Source: Paraburkholderia podalyriae
Lineage (GTDB): Bacteria; Pseudomonadota; Gammaproteobacteria; Burkholderiales; Burkholderiaceae
Direction of reading: 5' to 3'
Assembly: GCF_014397785.1 (NCBI RefSeq)
Contig: NZ_VZQQ01000006.1
Coordinates: 240,359 to 304,358 of the forward strand
DNA length: 64,000 bases
Under the pieces are notes generated by a model that saw only the letters and a program-made list of their open reading frames with translations, had not been told where the DNA came from and did not search any database. Below, piece after piece: positions 9,495 to 19,167 of this stretch; within the stretch, counting starts at the first letter, position 1; every line of letters begins with the position of its first letter. The translations under genes and the position numbers were made by a program.

Positions 9495-10682
9495 TTATGC
9501 CTTGCGCGGCGGCTGTTTCATCTTTGCGGCGATTATAAGCCAGCAAAATACCAGCCCGGAGCAAGCGAAGAAAACCGCGCTCTGGCCGTTCACTTTCAGC
9601 AGCCAGCCGCCGACCATGCCGCCCAGCGCAAGACCGATCGACTGCGTGGTGTTGTACACGCCGGCCGCGGCCCCTTTGCGGGTGCCGGGTGCCAGCTTCG
9701 ACACCAGCGAAGGCTGCGAGGCCTCGAGAATATTGAAGCCGAGAAAGTACACGAACAGGATCGCCGCCACACTCAGAATCGTATGCGCAGCAACGCCCAA
9801 TAACAACTGGCCGATCAGGATAAGAGCGATCGCCGACAGCAGCACGATCTTCATCTTGCCGCGCTTTTCCGCGGCGATGATCGCCGGCACCATCATCACG
9901 AACGACAGCCCCATCACCGGCAGATACACCTTCCAGTGCGACGCGACCGGCAGCCCGCCCGCTTCGAGAATGCGCGGCACGACCAGGAACAGCGCGGTTT
10001 GCGTCGCGTGCAGCACGAGCACACCGAAATTCAAACGCAGCAGTTCGACGTTGTGCAGCACTTCGGCAAACGGCGCGCGCACGTGCACCGGCTTCGGCGC
10101 ATCGGGCACGATCCACAGCACGACGCCGATCGCGACAATCGCGAAGACGCCGACCAGCGTGAACAGCCCGCTCATGCCGAGCCAGTGGAACACGATCGGC
10201 GCGCCGACGATCGCCACCGCGAAAGACACGCCGATGCTGCCGCCGACCATCGCCATCGCCTTCGTGCGATGTTCCTCCGAGGTCAGATCGGCGATGAACG
10301 CGATCACCGCCGACGATACCGCGCCCATCCCCTGTATCACCCGGCCGACGATGATCCACGTCATGTCGTGCGCGGCCGCCGCGACGAAGCTGCCAATCGC
10401 GAAGATCAACAAGCCCGTCGCGATCACCGGCTTGCGGCCGATCTTGTCGGAGATCCAGCCATAGAAGATATAGAGCATCGACTGCGTGACGCCGTACGCG
10501 CCGAGCGCGATGCCGACGAGCAGCACGTTTTCGCCGCCGGGAATGGTCTTCGCGTAGATCGAGAACACCGGCATGATCATGAACAGACCCAGCATGCGCA
10601 GCGCGAAGATGGCGGCAAGCGACACGGTCGCGCGCAATTCGGGCGCGCTCATGCGTGTGGAGATGGCGGACGGATTGGACAT
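9495..10682 (-). CDS. Major facilitator superfamily transporter
   Basis: The 395-residue protein has about twelve hydrophobic segments. An MFS loop 2-3 signature is visible as GWISDKIGRKPVI near residue 75, and a second-half counterpart is weaker. The family moves small molecules by proton-coupled antiport; the substrate cannot be told from the sequence, though it resembles the YajR-like drug efflux group. It is divergent from uvrA with about 300 bases between, and shares the strand with ssb after a 146-base gap. Confidence 0.85.
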   Translation of the reverse strand: MSNPSAISTRMSAPELRATVSLAAIFALRMLGLFMIMPVFSIYAKTIPGGENVLLVGIALGAYGVTQSMLYIFYGWISDKIGRKPVIATGLLIFAIGSFVAAAAHDMTWIIVGRVIQGMGAVSSAVIAFIADLTSEEHRTKAMAMVGGSIGVSFAVAIVGAPIVFHWLGMSGLFTLVGVFAIVAIGVVLWIVPDAPKPVHVRAPFAEVLHNVELLRLNFGVLVLHATQTALFLVVPRILEAGGLPVASHWKVYLPVMGLSFVMMVPAIIAAEKRGKMKIVLLSAIALILIGQLLLGVAAHTILSVAAILFVYFLGFNILEASQPSLVSKLAPGTRKGAAAGVYNTTQSIGLALGGMVGGWLLKVNGQSAVFFACSGLVFCWLIIAAKMKQPPRKA

Positions 10683-10983
10683 CGAAGCGTGGTTTGAATG
10701 AACCGGGCGGCGAGCCCGTGTGGACAGCCCTGGCCGCCGGCACAGTGGAGCGCGACGAACGGGCTGGCGGCTAACCCCGGATGCCGACCGACTTGCGCTG
10801 ACGAGACGCGCAAACCCCGTGCCCTATCGCCCCCGCTCGCCCCTTGCGGCATCTTGTACTCACGGAAAACGGCCCCAGTTAGGCCTCTTTCCCGCTGTCA
10901 GCATGCCGTAACGGCGGTCTGGAAAAGTCGTTATAGTAGCAGGTTTAGCCTCTTTCCCTTTCCGCAGTTCATGGAATAGATCC
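10683..10983. other. Divergent promoter region between MFS gene and uvrA
   Basis: No gene is recognised. A TATAGT hexamer at 10932-10937 could be the -10 of uvrA, with no good -35 partner. No CTGT-N8-ACAG LexA box is present, although uvrA is an SOS gene in many bacteria. Confidence 0.35.
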
Positions 10984-13857
10984 GTGGAACAAATTCGTAT
11001 TCGTGGGGCCCGCACCCACAACCTGAAGAACGTCAATCTCGACCTACCGCGTCACAAGCTCGTCGTTATCACGGGGCTTTCCGGCTCCGGCAAATCGTCG
11101 CTGGCGTTCGATACGCTGTATGCGGAAGGGCAGCGGCGCTACGTCGAAAGTCTGTCCGCCTACGCGCGGCAGTTCCTGCAGCTGATGGAAAAGCCGGATG
11201 TCGACCTGATCGAAGGGTTGTCACCGGCCATCTCGATCGAACAGAAGGCGACTTCGCACAATCCGCGCTCCACGGTCGGCACCGTCACCGAGATCCACGA
11301 TTATCTGCGTCTGCTGTTCGCGCGCGTCGGCACGCCCTACTGCCCCGATCATGAGATTCCGCTCGAAGCGCAAAGCGTGTCGCAGATGGTCGACGCGGCA
11401 CTCGCGCTGCCCGAGGAAACGCGCATGATGATCCTCGCGCCGGTCGTCAGCGATCGCAAGGGCGAGCACACGGATCTGTTCGAGGACATGCAGGCGCAAG
11501 GCTTTGTACGCTTTCGTGTGCGCTCGGGCGGCGGCACCGCCAACGAAGGCAGCGCGAAAATCTATGAAGTCGATTCACTGCCGAAGCTGAAGAAAAACGA
11601 CAAGCACACGATCGATGTCGTGATCGACCGCCTGCGCGTGCGCCCGGACATGAAGCAGCGCCTCGCCGAATCGTTCGAAACGGCGCTGCGCCTCGCCGAC
11701 GGCCGCGCGATCGCGCTCGAAATGGACACGGACAAGGAGCACCTGTTCAGCTCGAAGTTCGCCTGCCCGATCTGCTCGTATTCGCTGCAGGAACTCGAGC
11801 CGCGCCTGTTCTCGTTCAACAACCCGATGGGCGCGTGCCCCGAATGCGACGGCCTCGGCCAGATTACGTTCTTCGATCCGAAGCGGGTGGTCGCGCATCC
11901 GTCGCTGTCGCTCGCGGCGGGCGCGGTGAAGGGCTGGGACCGGCGCAACCAGTTCTACTTCCAGATGCTGCAGAGCCTCGCGGCGTTCTACGACTTCGAC
12001 ATCGACACCGCGTTCGAGGACCTGCCGGAGAAAGTCCGCAAGATCCTGCTGTACGGTTCGGGCAAGCAGGAAATTCCGTTCTCGTACATCAACGAGCGCG
12101 GCCGCACGTCGGTGCGCGAGCACGTGTTCGAAGGGATCATCCCGAATCTGGAGCGGCGCTACCGCGAAACCGATTCGTCCGCGGTGCGCGAAGAACTCGC
12201 CAAATACCAGAACAACCAGCCATGCCCGGCGTGCGCGGGCACGCGGCTGCGTCGCGAGGCGCGTTTCGTGCGCATCGGCGCGGACGGCGACGCGCGCGGC
12301 ATCTTCGAGATCAGCGGCTGGCCATTGCGCGATGCGCTCGGCTACTTCCAGACCCTGCGCCTCGAAGGCTCGAAGCGGGAGATCGCCGACAAGGTCGTCA
12401 AGGAAATCGTCGCGCGTCTGATGTTCCTCAATAACGTCGGGCTCGACTACCTGTCGCTCGAACGCAGCGCGGAAACGTTGTCGGGAGGCGAAGCGCAGCG
12501 CATTCGCCTCGCTTCCCAGATCGGCTCGGGCCTGACCGGCGTGATGTACGTGCTCGACGAACCGTCGATCGGCCTGCATCAGCGCGACAACGACCGGCTG
12601 ATCTCGACCCTCAAGCATCTGCGCGACCTCGGCAACTCGGTGATCGTCGTCGAGCACGACGAAGACATGATCCGCATGGCCGACTACGTGGTCGACATGG
12701 GTCCGGGCGCGGGCGAGCACGGCGGCATGGTGATCGCCGAGGGCACGCCGAAAGAGGTGCAGAAGAACCCGGCGTCGCTCACCGGCCAGTACATGTCCGG
12801 CGCGCGCACGATCGAATACCCCGACGAGCGCAAGGAACCCGACGAGCGGCGCCTGCGCATCGTCGAAGCGCACGGCAACAATCTGCACAATGTGACACTC
12901 GATCTGCCGGTGGGTCTGCTGACCTGCGTGACGGGCGTGTCCGGCTCGGGCAAATCGACGCTGATCAACGACACGCTCTATCACGCGGTCTCGCATCACC
13001 TGTACGGCTCGGCCACGGAGCCGGCGCCGTACGAGTCGATCGAGGGCCTCGAGCACTTCGACAAGGTGATCAACGTCGACCAGTCGCCGATCGGCCGCAC
13101 GCCGCGCTCGAATCCGGCGACCTACACGGGCCTTTTCACACCGATCCGCGAGTTGTTCGCCGGTGTGCCGGCCGCCAAGGAGCGCGGCTACGATCCGGGC
13201 CGCTTCTCGTTCAACGTGAAGGGCGGGCGCTGCGAATCGTGCCAGGGCGACGGTGTGCTGAAGGTCGAAATGCACTTCCTGCCCGACGTGTACGTGCCGT
13301 GCGACGTGTGCCACGGCAAGCGCTACAACCGCGAAACGCTCGACATTCAGTACAAAGGCAGCAACATCAGCGAAGTGCTCGACATGACGGTCGAGCACGC
13401 GTACGAGTTCTTCAAGGTCGTGCCGGTCGTCGCGCGCAAGCTGAAAACCTTGCTGGACGTGGGTCTTGGCTATATCCGCCTGGGTCAGTCGGCGACCACG
13501 CTGTCGGGTGGCGAGGCGCAGCGGGTGAAACTGTCGCTGGAACTGAGCAAGCGTGATACCGGTCGCACGCTGTACATTCTTGACGAACCGACCACCGGCC
13601 TGCATTTTCACGATATCGCGCTGCTGCTGGAAGTCATTCACCGGTTACGTGACCAGGGTAATACTGTCGTGATCATCGAACATAATCTCGATGTAATCAA
13701 AACTGCGGACTGGGTCATCGATCTCGGTCCCGAAGGCGGCGCCGGCGGCGGGCAGATCGTCGCCCAGGGCACGCCCGAGCAGGTCGCGAAGTCGAAGGCC
13801 AGCTTTACCGGCCAATATCTGGCGCCGCTGCTCAAGCGCGCCGCCAGCATAAAGTAA
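10984..13857 (+). CDS. uvrA: Excinuclease ABC subunit A
   Basis: The 957-residue UvrA begins at GTG 10984 ([16 protein letters not shown]). It has two ABC ATPase modules with Walker A motifs GLSGSGKSS (near residue 31) and GVSGSGKST (near 653), and two signature/Walker B blocks, [12 protein letters not shown]...VLDEPS and [11 protein letters not shown]...ILDEPT. Two zinc modules are visible, CPIC...CPEC and CESC...CDVC. It forms the damage-sensing complex with UvrB in nucleotide excision repair. Length is full. Confidence 0.98.
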   Translation: MEQIRIRGARTHNLKNVNLDLPRHKLVVITGLSGSGKSSLAFDTLYAEGQRRYVESLSAYARQFLQLMEKPDVDLIEGLSPAISIEQKATSHNPRSTVGTVTEIHDYLRLLFARVGTPYCPDHEIPLEAQSVSQMVDAALALPEETRMMILAPVVSDRKGEHTDLFEDMQAQGFVRFRVRSGGGTANEGSAKIYEVDSLPKLKKNDKHTIDVVIDRLRVRPDMKQRLAESFETALRLADGRAIALEMDTDKEHLFSSKFACPICSYSLQELEPRLFSFNNPMGACPECDGLGQITFFDPKRVVAHPSLSLAAGAVKGWDRRNQFYFQMLQSLAAFYDFDIDTAFEDLPEKVRKILLYGSGKQEIPFSYINERGRTSVREHVFEGIIPNLERRYRETDSSAVREELAKYQNNQPCPACAGTRLRREARFVRIGADGDARGIFEISGWPLRDALGYFQTLRLEGSKREIADKVVKEIVARLMFLNNVGLDYLSLERSAETLSGGEAQRIRLASQIGSGLTGVMYVLDEPSIGLHQRDNDRLISTLKHLRDLGNSVIVVEHDEDMIRMADYVVDMGPGAGEHGGMVIAEGTPKEVQKNPASLTGQYMSGARTIEYPDERKEPDERRLRIVEAHGNNLHNVTLDLPVGLLTCVTGVSGSGKSTLINDTLYHAVSHHLYGSATEPAPYESIEGLEHFDKVINVDQSPIGRTPRSNPATYTGLFTPIRELFAGVPAAKERGYDPGRFSFNVKGGRCESCQGDGVLKVEMHFLPDVYVPCDVCHGKRYNRETLDIQYKGSNISEVLDMTVEHAYEFFKVVPVVARKLKTLLDVGLGYIRLGQSATTLSGGEAQRVKLSLELSKRDTGRTLYILDEPTTGLHFHDIALLLEVIHRLRDQGNTVVIIEHNLDVIKTADWVIDLGPEGGAGGGQIVAQGTPEQVAKSKASFTGQYLAPLLKRAASIK

Positions 13858-13891
13858 CGCTGCACTACCGAGGTTGGAGACGGGATAAGCC

Positions 13892-14977
13892 ATGACCAAG
13901 CGTAATCAGGCGCGCGAAGAAGATCGGGTGCAGGACCTGCGCCCGCGCCCGGTCAGGCTGACCAGCGACATGAGTCTGCCAAAGCTGTCGGCGGTCGAAA
14001 TCGGCAGCTACGTGGTGATGCTGTTCGGCATGTGGGCGGTGATCGAACTGAAGCTGCTCGGCGCGCTGCTCGCCGGGCTGCTGGTGTTTCAGCTCGTGCA
14101 TACGATCGCGCCGCGCATCGAGCGTCACATGTCGAGCAAGCGGGCGCGCTGGCTTGCGGTGGTGATCCTGTCGACGGTGATCGTCGGCGCGCTGACGGCG
14201 CTCACCCTCGGCATCACCTCGCATTTCGAGAACGACGTACCGAGCGTGCAGGCGCTACTCGATCAGGCGATGCAGCTGATCGACCAGGCGCGCGGCAGGA
14301 TTCCGCAATTCGTCGCGAACTATCTGCCAGTCGACACCGAGCAGATGAAGGCGAAGGCCGCGGAACTGATGCACACGCACGCCAACATGCTGCAGCAAAG
14401 CGGCACGACCGCGGCGCGCGCATTCACGCACGTGCTGCTCGGCATGATCATCGGCGCAATCATCGCGGTCGGCGCGCAGAAGCATATCCAACGGCTGCCG
14501 CTGTCCACCGCGTTCGTCACGCGCGTGACGCGTTTTGCCGACGCGTTTCGCCGCATCGTGTTCGCGCAGGTGAAGATTTCCGCGCTCAACTCGGTATTCA
14601 CGGCGGTCTTCCTGCTGGTGATCCTGCCGATCTTCCACGACCGGCTACCGCTGTCGAAGACGCTCGTGCTCGTCACGTTCATCGTGGGTCTGCTGCCGGT
14701 GATCGGCAATCTGATCTCGAACACGATCATCGTCGCGGTCGCGCTGTCGGTGAGTTTTCCGGCGGCGATCATGTCTCTGGTGTTTCTGATCCTGATTCAC
14801 AAGCTCGAGTACTTTCTGAACGCGCGGATCGTCGGTGGCCAGATCGAGGCCCGCGCGTGGGAACTGCTGATCGCGATGCTGGTGATGGAAGCGGCGTTCG
14901 GTATCGCCGGGGTCGTCGCTGCGCCGATTTTTTATGCGTATATCAAGCGGGAGCTGATTTATTTGCGGATGGTGTGA
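13892..14977 (+). CDS. AI-2E/PerM-family membrane permease
   Basis: The 361-residue protein starts at ATG 13892, 34 bases after uvrA. It has about seven hydrophobic segments, with a soluble stretch around residues 110-170 and a conserved C-terminal block (FIVGLLPVIGNLISNTI, HKLEYFLNARIVGGQI) that defines the AI-2E transporter-like (UPF0118/PerM) family. Family members export small molecules or run Na+/H+ antiport; the substrate is not known here. A strong terminator follows at 15053. Confidence 0.85.
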   Translation: MTKRNQAREEDRVQDLRPRPVRLTSDMSLPKLSAVEIGSYVVMLFGMWAVIELKLLGALLAGLLVFQLVHTIAPRIERHMSSKRARWLAVVILSTVIVGALTALTLGITSHFENDVPSVQALLDQAMQLIDQARGRIPQFVANYLPVDTEQMKAKAAELMHTHANMLQQSGTTAARAFTHVLLGMIIGAIIAVGAQKHIQRLPLSTAFVTRVTRFADAFRRIVFAQVKISALNSVFTAVFLLVILPIFHDRLPLSKTLVLVTFIVGLLPVIGNLISNTIIVAVALSVSFPAAIMSLVFLILIHKLEYFLNARIVGGQIEARAWELLIAMLVMEAAFGIAGVVAAPIFYAYIKRELIYLRMV

Positions 14978-15052
14978 GCGGCACGGGCTCGAGTAGCACA
15001 AGTCAGCGCCCACTAGCGCTCACCGAGCGGGCCATTCAGGCCACGCAAGCAA

Positions 15053-15079
15053 AAGCGGCACTTCGGTGCCGCTTTTTTT
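15053..15079 (+). terminator. Rho-independent terminator after the AI-2E-family gene
   Basis: A nine-bp stem (15053-15061 with 15066-15074) is closed by a TTCG tetraloop and followed by seven T residues at 15073-15079. It ends the uvrA-permease transcription unit. Confidence 0.9.
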
Positions 15080-15249
15080 GCTTCCCGCGGCGCTGAGTCG
15101 CCGTCTCTCGCCGACAGAAAACTTGCAGCACATGGCGCCCCCTAAGATGCGAACAATTCCTATTTACAGCTGATCCGCATTGTGACGTTACCCCTGTTTT
15201 CCCGCTCGGGTTTGCGCCTGAATCCCTGTTACTCGTTGCCGGCTCGCGC

Positions 15250-15759
15250 ATGAGGCGCCAGCTTGTCCGCCTGCACCGCTGGTTCGGCGTCGCAATCGCG
15301 CCGTTTCTGTTCGTCGCCGGCCTCACTGGCGCGATCATCGCGCGGGACCACGAGCTCGATGCCGCGCTGAACCCGTCGTTTTACCGGGCCCGCACGGCCG
15401 GGCCGACGCTGTCCGGCCTCGAACTGGCGAATCGCGTCGAAGCCGCCGATCCGCGGCTTCAGGTGACCTATCTGCCGCTCGCGGTCGAACCGGGCCACAC
15501 GCTGCAGATGATGGTGCTGCCGCGCACCGATCCGGCGACGAAACGGCCCTATCCGCTCGAGTTCAACCAGATCGCCGTCGATCCCGTCACCGGCGAGATC
15601 CAGGGACGTCGGGAATGGGGCGCCGTGTCGCTCACGCGGCTCAACCTGATTCCGTTCACCTACAAGCTGCACTACACGCTGCAGCTGCCGTTTACCGGCG
15701 GCATCGACATCGGCACGTGGCTGATGGGGATCGTCGGCATCGTGTGGCTGTTTGATAGC
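15250..15759 (+). pseudogene. PepSY-associated membrane protein, 3'-truncated
   Basis: The frame from ATG 15250 matches the start of PepSY-TM iron-uptake or reductase-associated proteins. It opens with MRRQLVRLHRWFGVAIAPFL and a first helix, then a PepSY-like periplasmic region, then a second helix ending in GIVWLFDS at about 15759. Family members run to about 370-500 residues with further helices; here the similarity ends after about 170 residues. The frame continues as low-complexity Arg/Ser-rich sequence to 15972, antisense to the 3' end of purU. A deletion has apparently removed the rest of the gene. Confidence 0.7.
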
Positions 15760-15771
15760 AAGGAAAGGATT

Positions 15772-15791
15772 GCGCCGGCCTCGACCGGCGC
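15772..15791 (-). terminator. Possible terminator of purU
   Basis: A seven-bp GC stem (15772-15778 with 15785-15791, six-base loop) lies 20 bases past the purU stop. On the minus strand it is followed by a pyrimidine-rich run with scattered T residues, so termination would be moderate. Confidence 0.4.
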
Positions 15792-15811
15792 GGTCTTCAT
15801 CGGCGCAACGT

Positions 15812-16681
15812 TTAGCGGAACACCACCGTCTTGCTGCCGTTCAACACGACGCGATGCTCGACGTGCCACTTCACCGCGCGCGCAAGCGTCACACACTCGA
15901 CGTCGCGGCCGATCGCCGTCAGTTGTTCCGGCGTCATGCTGTGGTCCACGCGCTCGACCTCCTGCTCGATGATCGGGCCTTCGTCGAGATCGGTCGTCAC
16001 GTAGTGAGCGGTCGCGCCGATCAGCTTCACGCCGCGGTCGAACGCCTGGTAGTACGGCTTCGCGCCCTTGAAGCTCGGCAGGAACGAGTGATGGATGTTG
16101 ATCGCGCGGCCGGCGAGCGCCTCGCACAGTTTCGGCGACAGGATCTGCATGTAGCGCGCGAGCACCACGAGGTCGACCTGATGCTCGTTGATCACGTCGA
16201 GCACGCGCGCCTCCTGCGCGATTTTCGCTTCGGGCGTGCCGCCGAGCAGCGGGAAGTGATGGAACGGGATGTCGTAACTCGCGGCGAGCTGGTAGAACTC
16301 CTTGTGGTTCGAGATGATCGCCGGGATGTCGATGTTGAGCTGACCGGTGCGGTAGCGGAACAGCAGATCGTTCAGGCAGTGGCCGATCTTCGACACCATG
16401 ATCACGACGCGCGGCTTCACGCTCGCGTCGTGCAACTCCCAGCTCATGCCGAACTGTTCGGCAAGTGTCACGAACGACGCGCGCAGCGCGTCGAGCCCCG
16501 GATCTCCGCCCACCTGCTGGAAATGCACGCGCATGAAGAATTCGCCGGTGCGGCTGTCGCCGAACTGCGCGGAGTCGAGAATATTGCTGCCACGCTCGAA
16601 CAGAAAGCCCGACACGGCGTGAACGATGCCGGGCCGGTCGGCGCACGACAGTTTGAGGATAAAGCTGTGATCGGTCGACAT
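15812..16681 (-). CDS. purU: Formyltetrahydrofolate deformylase
   Basis: The 289-residue protein hydrolyses 10-formyl-THF to formate and THF, supplying formate for purine synthesis. It has an N-terminal ACT domain (residues 5-85, HSFILKLSCADRPGIVHAV) and a C-terminal formyltransferase-like domain. The catalytic residues are the Asn/His/Asp of the family, visible in INIHHSFLPSFKGA and the DEGPIIEQ block. The start at 16681 (MSTDHSF) is chosen over an upstream in-frame start because similarity begins there and a GGGAGT site precedes it. Its 3' end overlaps the degraded PepSY frame. Confidence 0.95.
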   Translation of the reverse strand: MSTDHSFILKLSCADRPGIVHAVSGFLFERGSNILDSAQFGDSRTGEFFMRVHFQQVGGDPGLDALRASFVTLAEQFGMSWELHDASVKPRVVIMVSKIGHCLNDLLFRYRTGQLNIDIPAIISNHKEFYQLAASYDIPFHHFPLLGGTPEAKIAQEARVLDVINEHQVDLVVLARYMQILSPKLCEALAGRAINIHHSFLPSFKGAKPYYQAFDRGVKLIGATAHYVTTDLDEGPIIEQEVERVDHSMTPEQLTAIGRDVECVTLARAVKWHVEHRVVLNGSKTVVFR

Positions 16682-16747
16682 GACCTCGGTGACTCCCTTC
16701 TTCAATGCATGGTTTGTTTCAGTGCGTACTGGCTGCAAAGGCCCAGG

Positions 16748-17659
16748 CTAGCCCAGCGCGGGCGGCGCGAACAGCGTGTCGATGCCCTCGCACGCGTCCT
16801 CGTCGATCCAGCGGCGGCGCAGCAGGCAATCGAGCGTCGCGAGGCTGGCGTCGACGGTCAGCGCGCCTTCCTCGATCCAGCGCGCGACTTCGTCGATGCG
16901 CGCGAGCCGGTGTTCGCCCACTTCGCCGTCCTGGTTGCGCGGCGCGAAGTCGGCGGGCAGCGCGAGGTCGTAGATGAAAATCTGCTCGGCCTGCGTGCCT
17001 TCCGGCAGCGATTGCAGCACGTGCGCGGTGCGGCCCGCGACCGCACTCGCCGCGATCTGCGCCGGAATGCCCGCTTCTTCCCAGCATTCCTTGACGATCG
17101 TCTCGGCGATGCCGAAGCCCCAGCCGATCCCGCCCGCAACGACATTGTCGAGCATGCCGGGGTCGGTCGCCTTCGTGTCGCTGCGGCGCGCGATCCACAA
17201 TTGCGGCGCTCCGCCAAAGGGCGCTCCGCCAAGGGGCGCCCCGCCAAGGGGCGCCCCGCCAAAGGGCGCTCCGCCATCCGCATATTCTACGACGCCGTTC
17301 AGATGCACCGCGTAGGTCATCGTGCCGAAGAAGCGCGACGCCGCGCGCTCGATATACGCAAGCGGCGGCGCGTCGAACGCATTGCGGATCGCGTAGGTTT
17401 CGTTGCGCCAGCCGGGGATGCGGCCATCGGCGGCGAGCGCGCCGATCACGGAAGCGAGCGCCGCGCTGCGCAGATCGACGGTATCGAACGTGGCGGCGAG
17501 CGTCACGCTGTCGTTCGCAATCTCGAACACGTCGCGCCAGCGCGCGAGCAGTGGCACGTCGCGCTCGCGAATCCAGCCGACCTGGTCGGCGCCGATCCAG
17601 AACGGCCGATGCGCGGCCGCGTCGAAGCGGCGCGCGGCGGTGATGCAAGGCAAAGTCAT
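16748..17659 (-). CDS. Nudix hydrolase with DUF4743 N-terminal domain
   Basis: The 303-residue protein begins with the DUF4743-type region (MTLPCITAARRFDAAAHRPF) and ends with a Nudix domain. GGAG lies about nine bases before the chosen ATG at 17659; a longer start at 17701 is possible. The Nudix box reads GGIGWGFGIAETIVKECWEE, with KECWEEAGI in place of REUXEEXGU and a Phe where the first Glu is usual, which may be a subfamily trait. A GGAPF/GGAPL repeat from five 15-bp DNA units interrupts the segment between the strand FFGTMTYAVHLNG and QLWIARRS. It probably hydrolyses a nucleoside diphosphate derivative; the substrate is unknown. Confidence 0.85.
   Translation of the reverse strand: MTLPCITAARRFDAAAHRPFWIGADQVGWIRERDVPLLARWRDVFEIANDSVTLAATFDTVDLRSAALASVIGALAADGRIPGWRNETYAIRNAFDAPPLAYIERAASRFFGTMTYAVHLNGVVEYADGGAPFGGAPLGGAPLGGAPFGGAPQLWIARRSDTKATDPGMLDNVVAGGIGWGFGIAETIVKECWEEAGIPAQIAASAVAGRTAHVLQSLPEGTQAEQIFIYDLALPADFAPRNQDGEVGEHRLARIDEVARWIEEGALTVDASLATLDCLLRRRWIDEDACEGIDTLFAPPALG
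17205..17279. repeat. 15-bp tandem repeat, five units, inside the Nudix gene
   Basis: Five consecutive 15-bp units starting GGCGCTCCGCCAAAG differ only at a T/C and an A/G position, with the last three bases changed in unit five. The length is a multiple of three, so copy-number change adds or removes five residues (GGAPF or GGAPL) without a frameshift. Confidence 0.95.
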
Positions 17660-17731
17660 CGAATACTCCAAACTGTCCGCCGTCGCGGCGAACCGGGGCA
17701 AACCGGAAGCGGGCGTGTTGCGTGACGCGCG

Positions 17732-18346
17732 TCAGTCGCGCAACGCGACGCGAATTCCGATCGCGATGAACGTCGCGCCGGCCAGGCGATCGAGCCACAA
17801 GCCCACGCGCGGCCGCCGTCTGAGCCAGCCGCCGATGATCCCGGCGCACACGCCGAACAGCGAAAACACGACGACGGTCTGCAGCATGAACAGCGCGCCG
17901 AGCTCCAGCATCTGCACGGTTACGCTTTGCGCGCCGTGAGGCTGCACGAACTGCGGCAGAAACACGATGAAGAACAGTGTGACCTTCGGGTTCATCAGAT
18001 TGCCGAGCACGCTCTGGCGAAACACCGTCGACAGCGGCTGCCGCGCGCGCTCGTGCGCGGTCGCGAGCCCCTGGCTGCGCAGCGCCTTGATGCCGATCCA
18101 CACCAGATACGCGGCGCCGGCGAGTTTGATCACCTCGAACGCGAGCGGGGACGAGCGCAGCAATGCGGCGACGCCGAGCGCGGCGAGCGTCGTGTGAAAG
18201 GTGATGCCGGCGGCAAAGCCGAGCGCGGCGACGAAGCCGGCCGCGCGGCCCTGCGAGATGCCGCGCGCGAGCACCTGCAGATTGTCCGGGCCGGGCGCCA
18301 CGGTGATCGCGATCGAGGTGGCGAGAAACAGCAGGAAGTTGGGCAT
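17732..18346 (-). CDS. LysE/RhtB-family amino-acid exporter
   Basis: The 204-residue protein has about six hydrophobic segments and the family start MPNFLLFLATSIAITVAPGP, including the conserved PGP and the GRAAGFVAALGFAAG motif. Family members export amino acids such as lysine, homoserine, threonine or leucine; the substrate is not readable. It is in a leftward run with apt upstream and the Nudix gene downstream. Confidence 0.9.
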   Translation of the reverse strand: MPNFLLFLATSIAITVAPGPDNLQVLARGISQGRAAGFVAALGFAAGITFHTTLAALGVAALLRSSPLAFEVIKLAGAAYLVWIGIKALRSQGLATAHERARQPLSTVFRQSVLGNLMNPKVTLFFIVFLPQFVQPHGAQSVTVQMLELGALFMLQTVVVFSLFGVCAGIIGGWLRRRPRVGLWLDRLAGATFIAIGIRVALRD

Positions 18347-18518
18347 CGTGGTGGCCTTCTGATCTGGTTCGCGGATGGTGAGCCCTGTTGTTGGGCACAG
18401 CTGTTGGGCCCGCCTGGCATTGCGCGGTTTGGGGGATCGTGCGGCTTGCGCGGCTTTGGCTGCTCATACGGCGGCAAACCTGACCGCGCGTCACGGCGCG
18501 CGCGGACCGTCTCCCAGC

Positions 18519-19085
18519 TCAGTGACCGTCAAAACTCGTCACGGTATAGAGCGCAAGGCCGCCCTCGCCCAGCAGCTTCGAGCCGCCCAGCTCCGGCAGA
18601 TCGACGATCGCCGCGCCTTCCACTACGACCGCGCCGAGCCGCTCGAGCAGCAGCTTGCCAGCCATCATCGTGCCGCCGGTCGCGATCAGATCGTCGATGA
18701 TCACGACGCGGTCGCCCGGCTCGCACGCGTCCTCGTGAATCTCGACGGTCGCGGTGCCGTACTCGAGCTCATACGATTGCGAGATCCGCTTGTACGGCAG
18801 CTTGCCCGCCTTGCGGATCGGGATGAAGCCGATACTCAGCTCGTGCGCGACGATCGGCCCGATGATGAAGCCGCGCGCATCGAGTCCAGCGATGTAGTCG
18901 AGCTTCGCGTCGATATAGCGCTGCACGAACAGGTCGATCAGCACCCGCAGCGACTTCGGCTCGCGCAGCAGCGGCGTGATGTCACGGAACTGCACACCCG
19001 GCTGCGGCCAGTCGGGCACCGTGCGAATGTGACTTCTGACGTAGTCGGCCGCATCGAGCGGCGCGCTCGCGAGCGCGTTGGACAT
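18519..19085 (-). CDS. apt: Adenine phosphoribosyltransferase
   Basis: The 188-residue enzyme joins adenine and PRPP to give AMP in purine salvage. The PRPP-binding motif [13 protein letters not shown] lies near residue 130, and the N-terminal region has the APRT pattern [12 protein letters not shown] and [10 protein letters not shown]. Length is usual. It sits between the LysE-type exporter and the Kef-type antiporter on the minus strand. Confidence 0.96.
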   Translation of the reverse strand: MSNALASAPLDAADYVRSHIRTVPDWPQPGVQFRDITPLLREPKSLRVLIDLFVQRYIDAKLDYIAGLDARGFIIGPIVAHELSIGFIPIRKAGKLPYKRISQSYELEYGTATVEIHEDACEPGDRVVIIDDLIATGGTMMAGKLLLERLGAVVVEGAAIVDLPELGGSKLLGEGGLALYTVTSFDGH

Positions 19086-19167
19086 GATGTCTCCGGATGG
19101 ACCTCGACGGGTCCGGTGAAAAGCTTTGAATCAGGGTGGCCCGACAGAACGGGCTTGCTTCACGGGT

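Noticed and set aside
10880..10983. Possible LexA box upstream of uvrA (CTGTCAGCATGCCGTA)
   Set aside because: The second half is CGTA rather than ACAG, so it does not satisfy CTGT-N8-ACAG.
11575..13641. A 688-residue antisense frame opposite uvrA
   Set aside because: uvrA on the plus strand is certain; the antisense frame is low-complexity His/Arg/Ala/Val sequence with no family pattern.
17205..17279. Short direct repeats considered as CRISPR
   Set aside because: The units are contiguous 15-bp repeats without spacers and are in frame within a gene, so they are a minisatellite, not an array.
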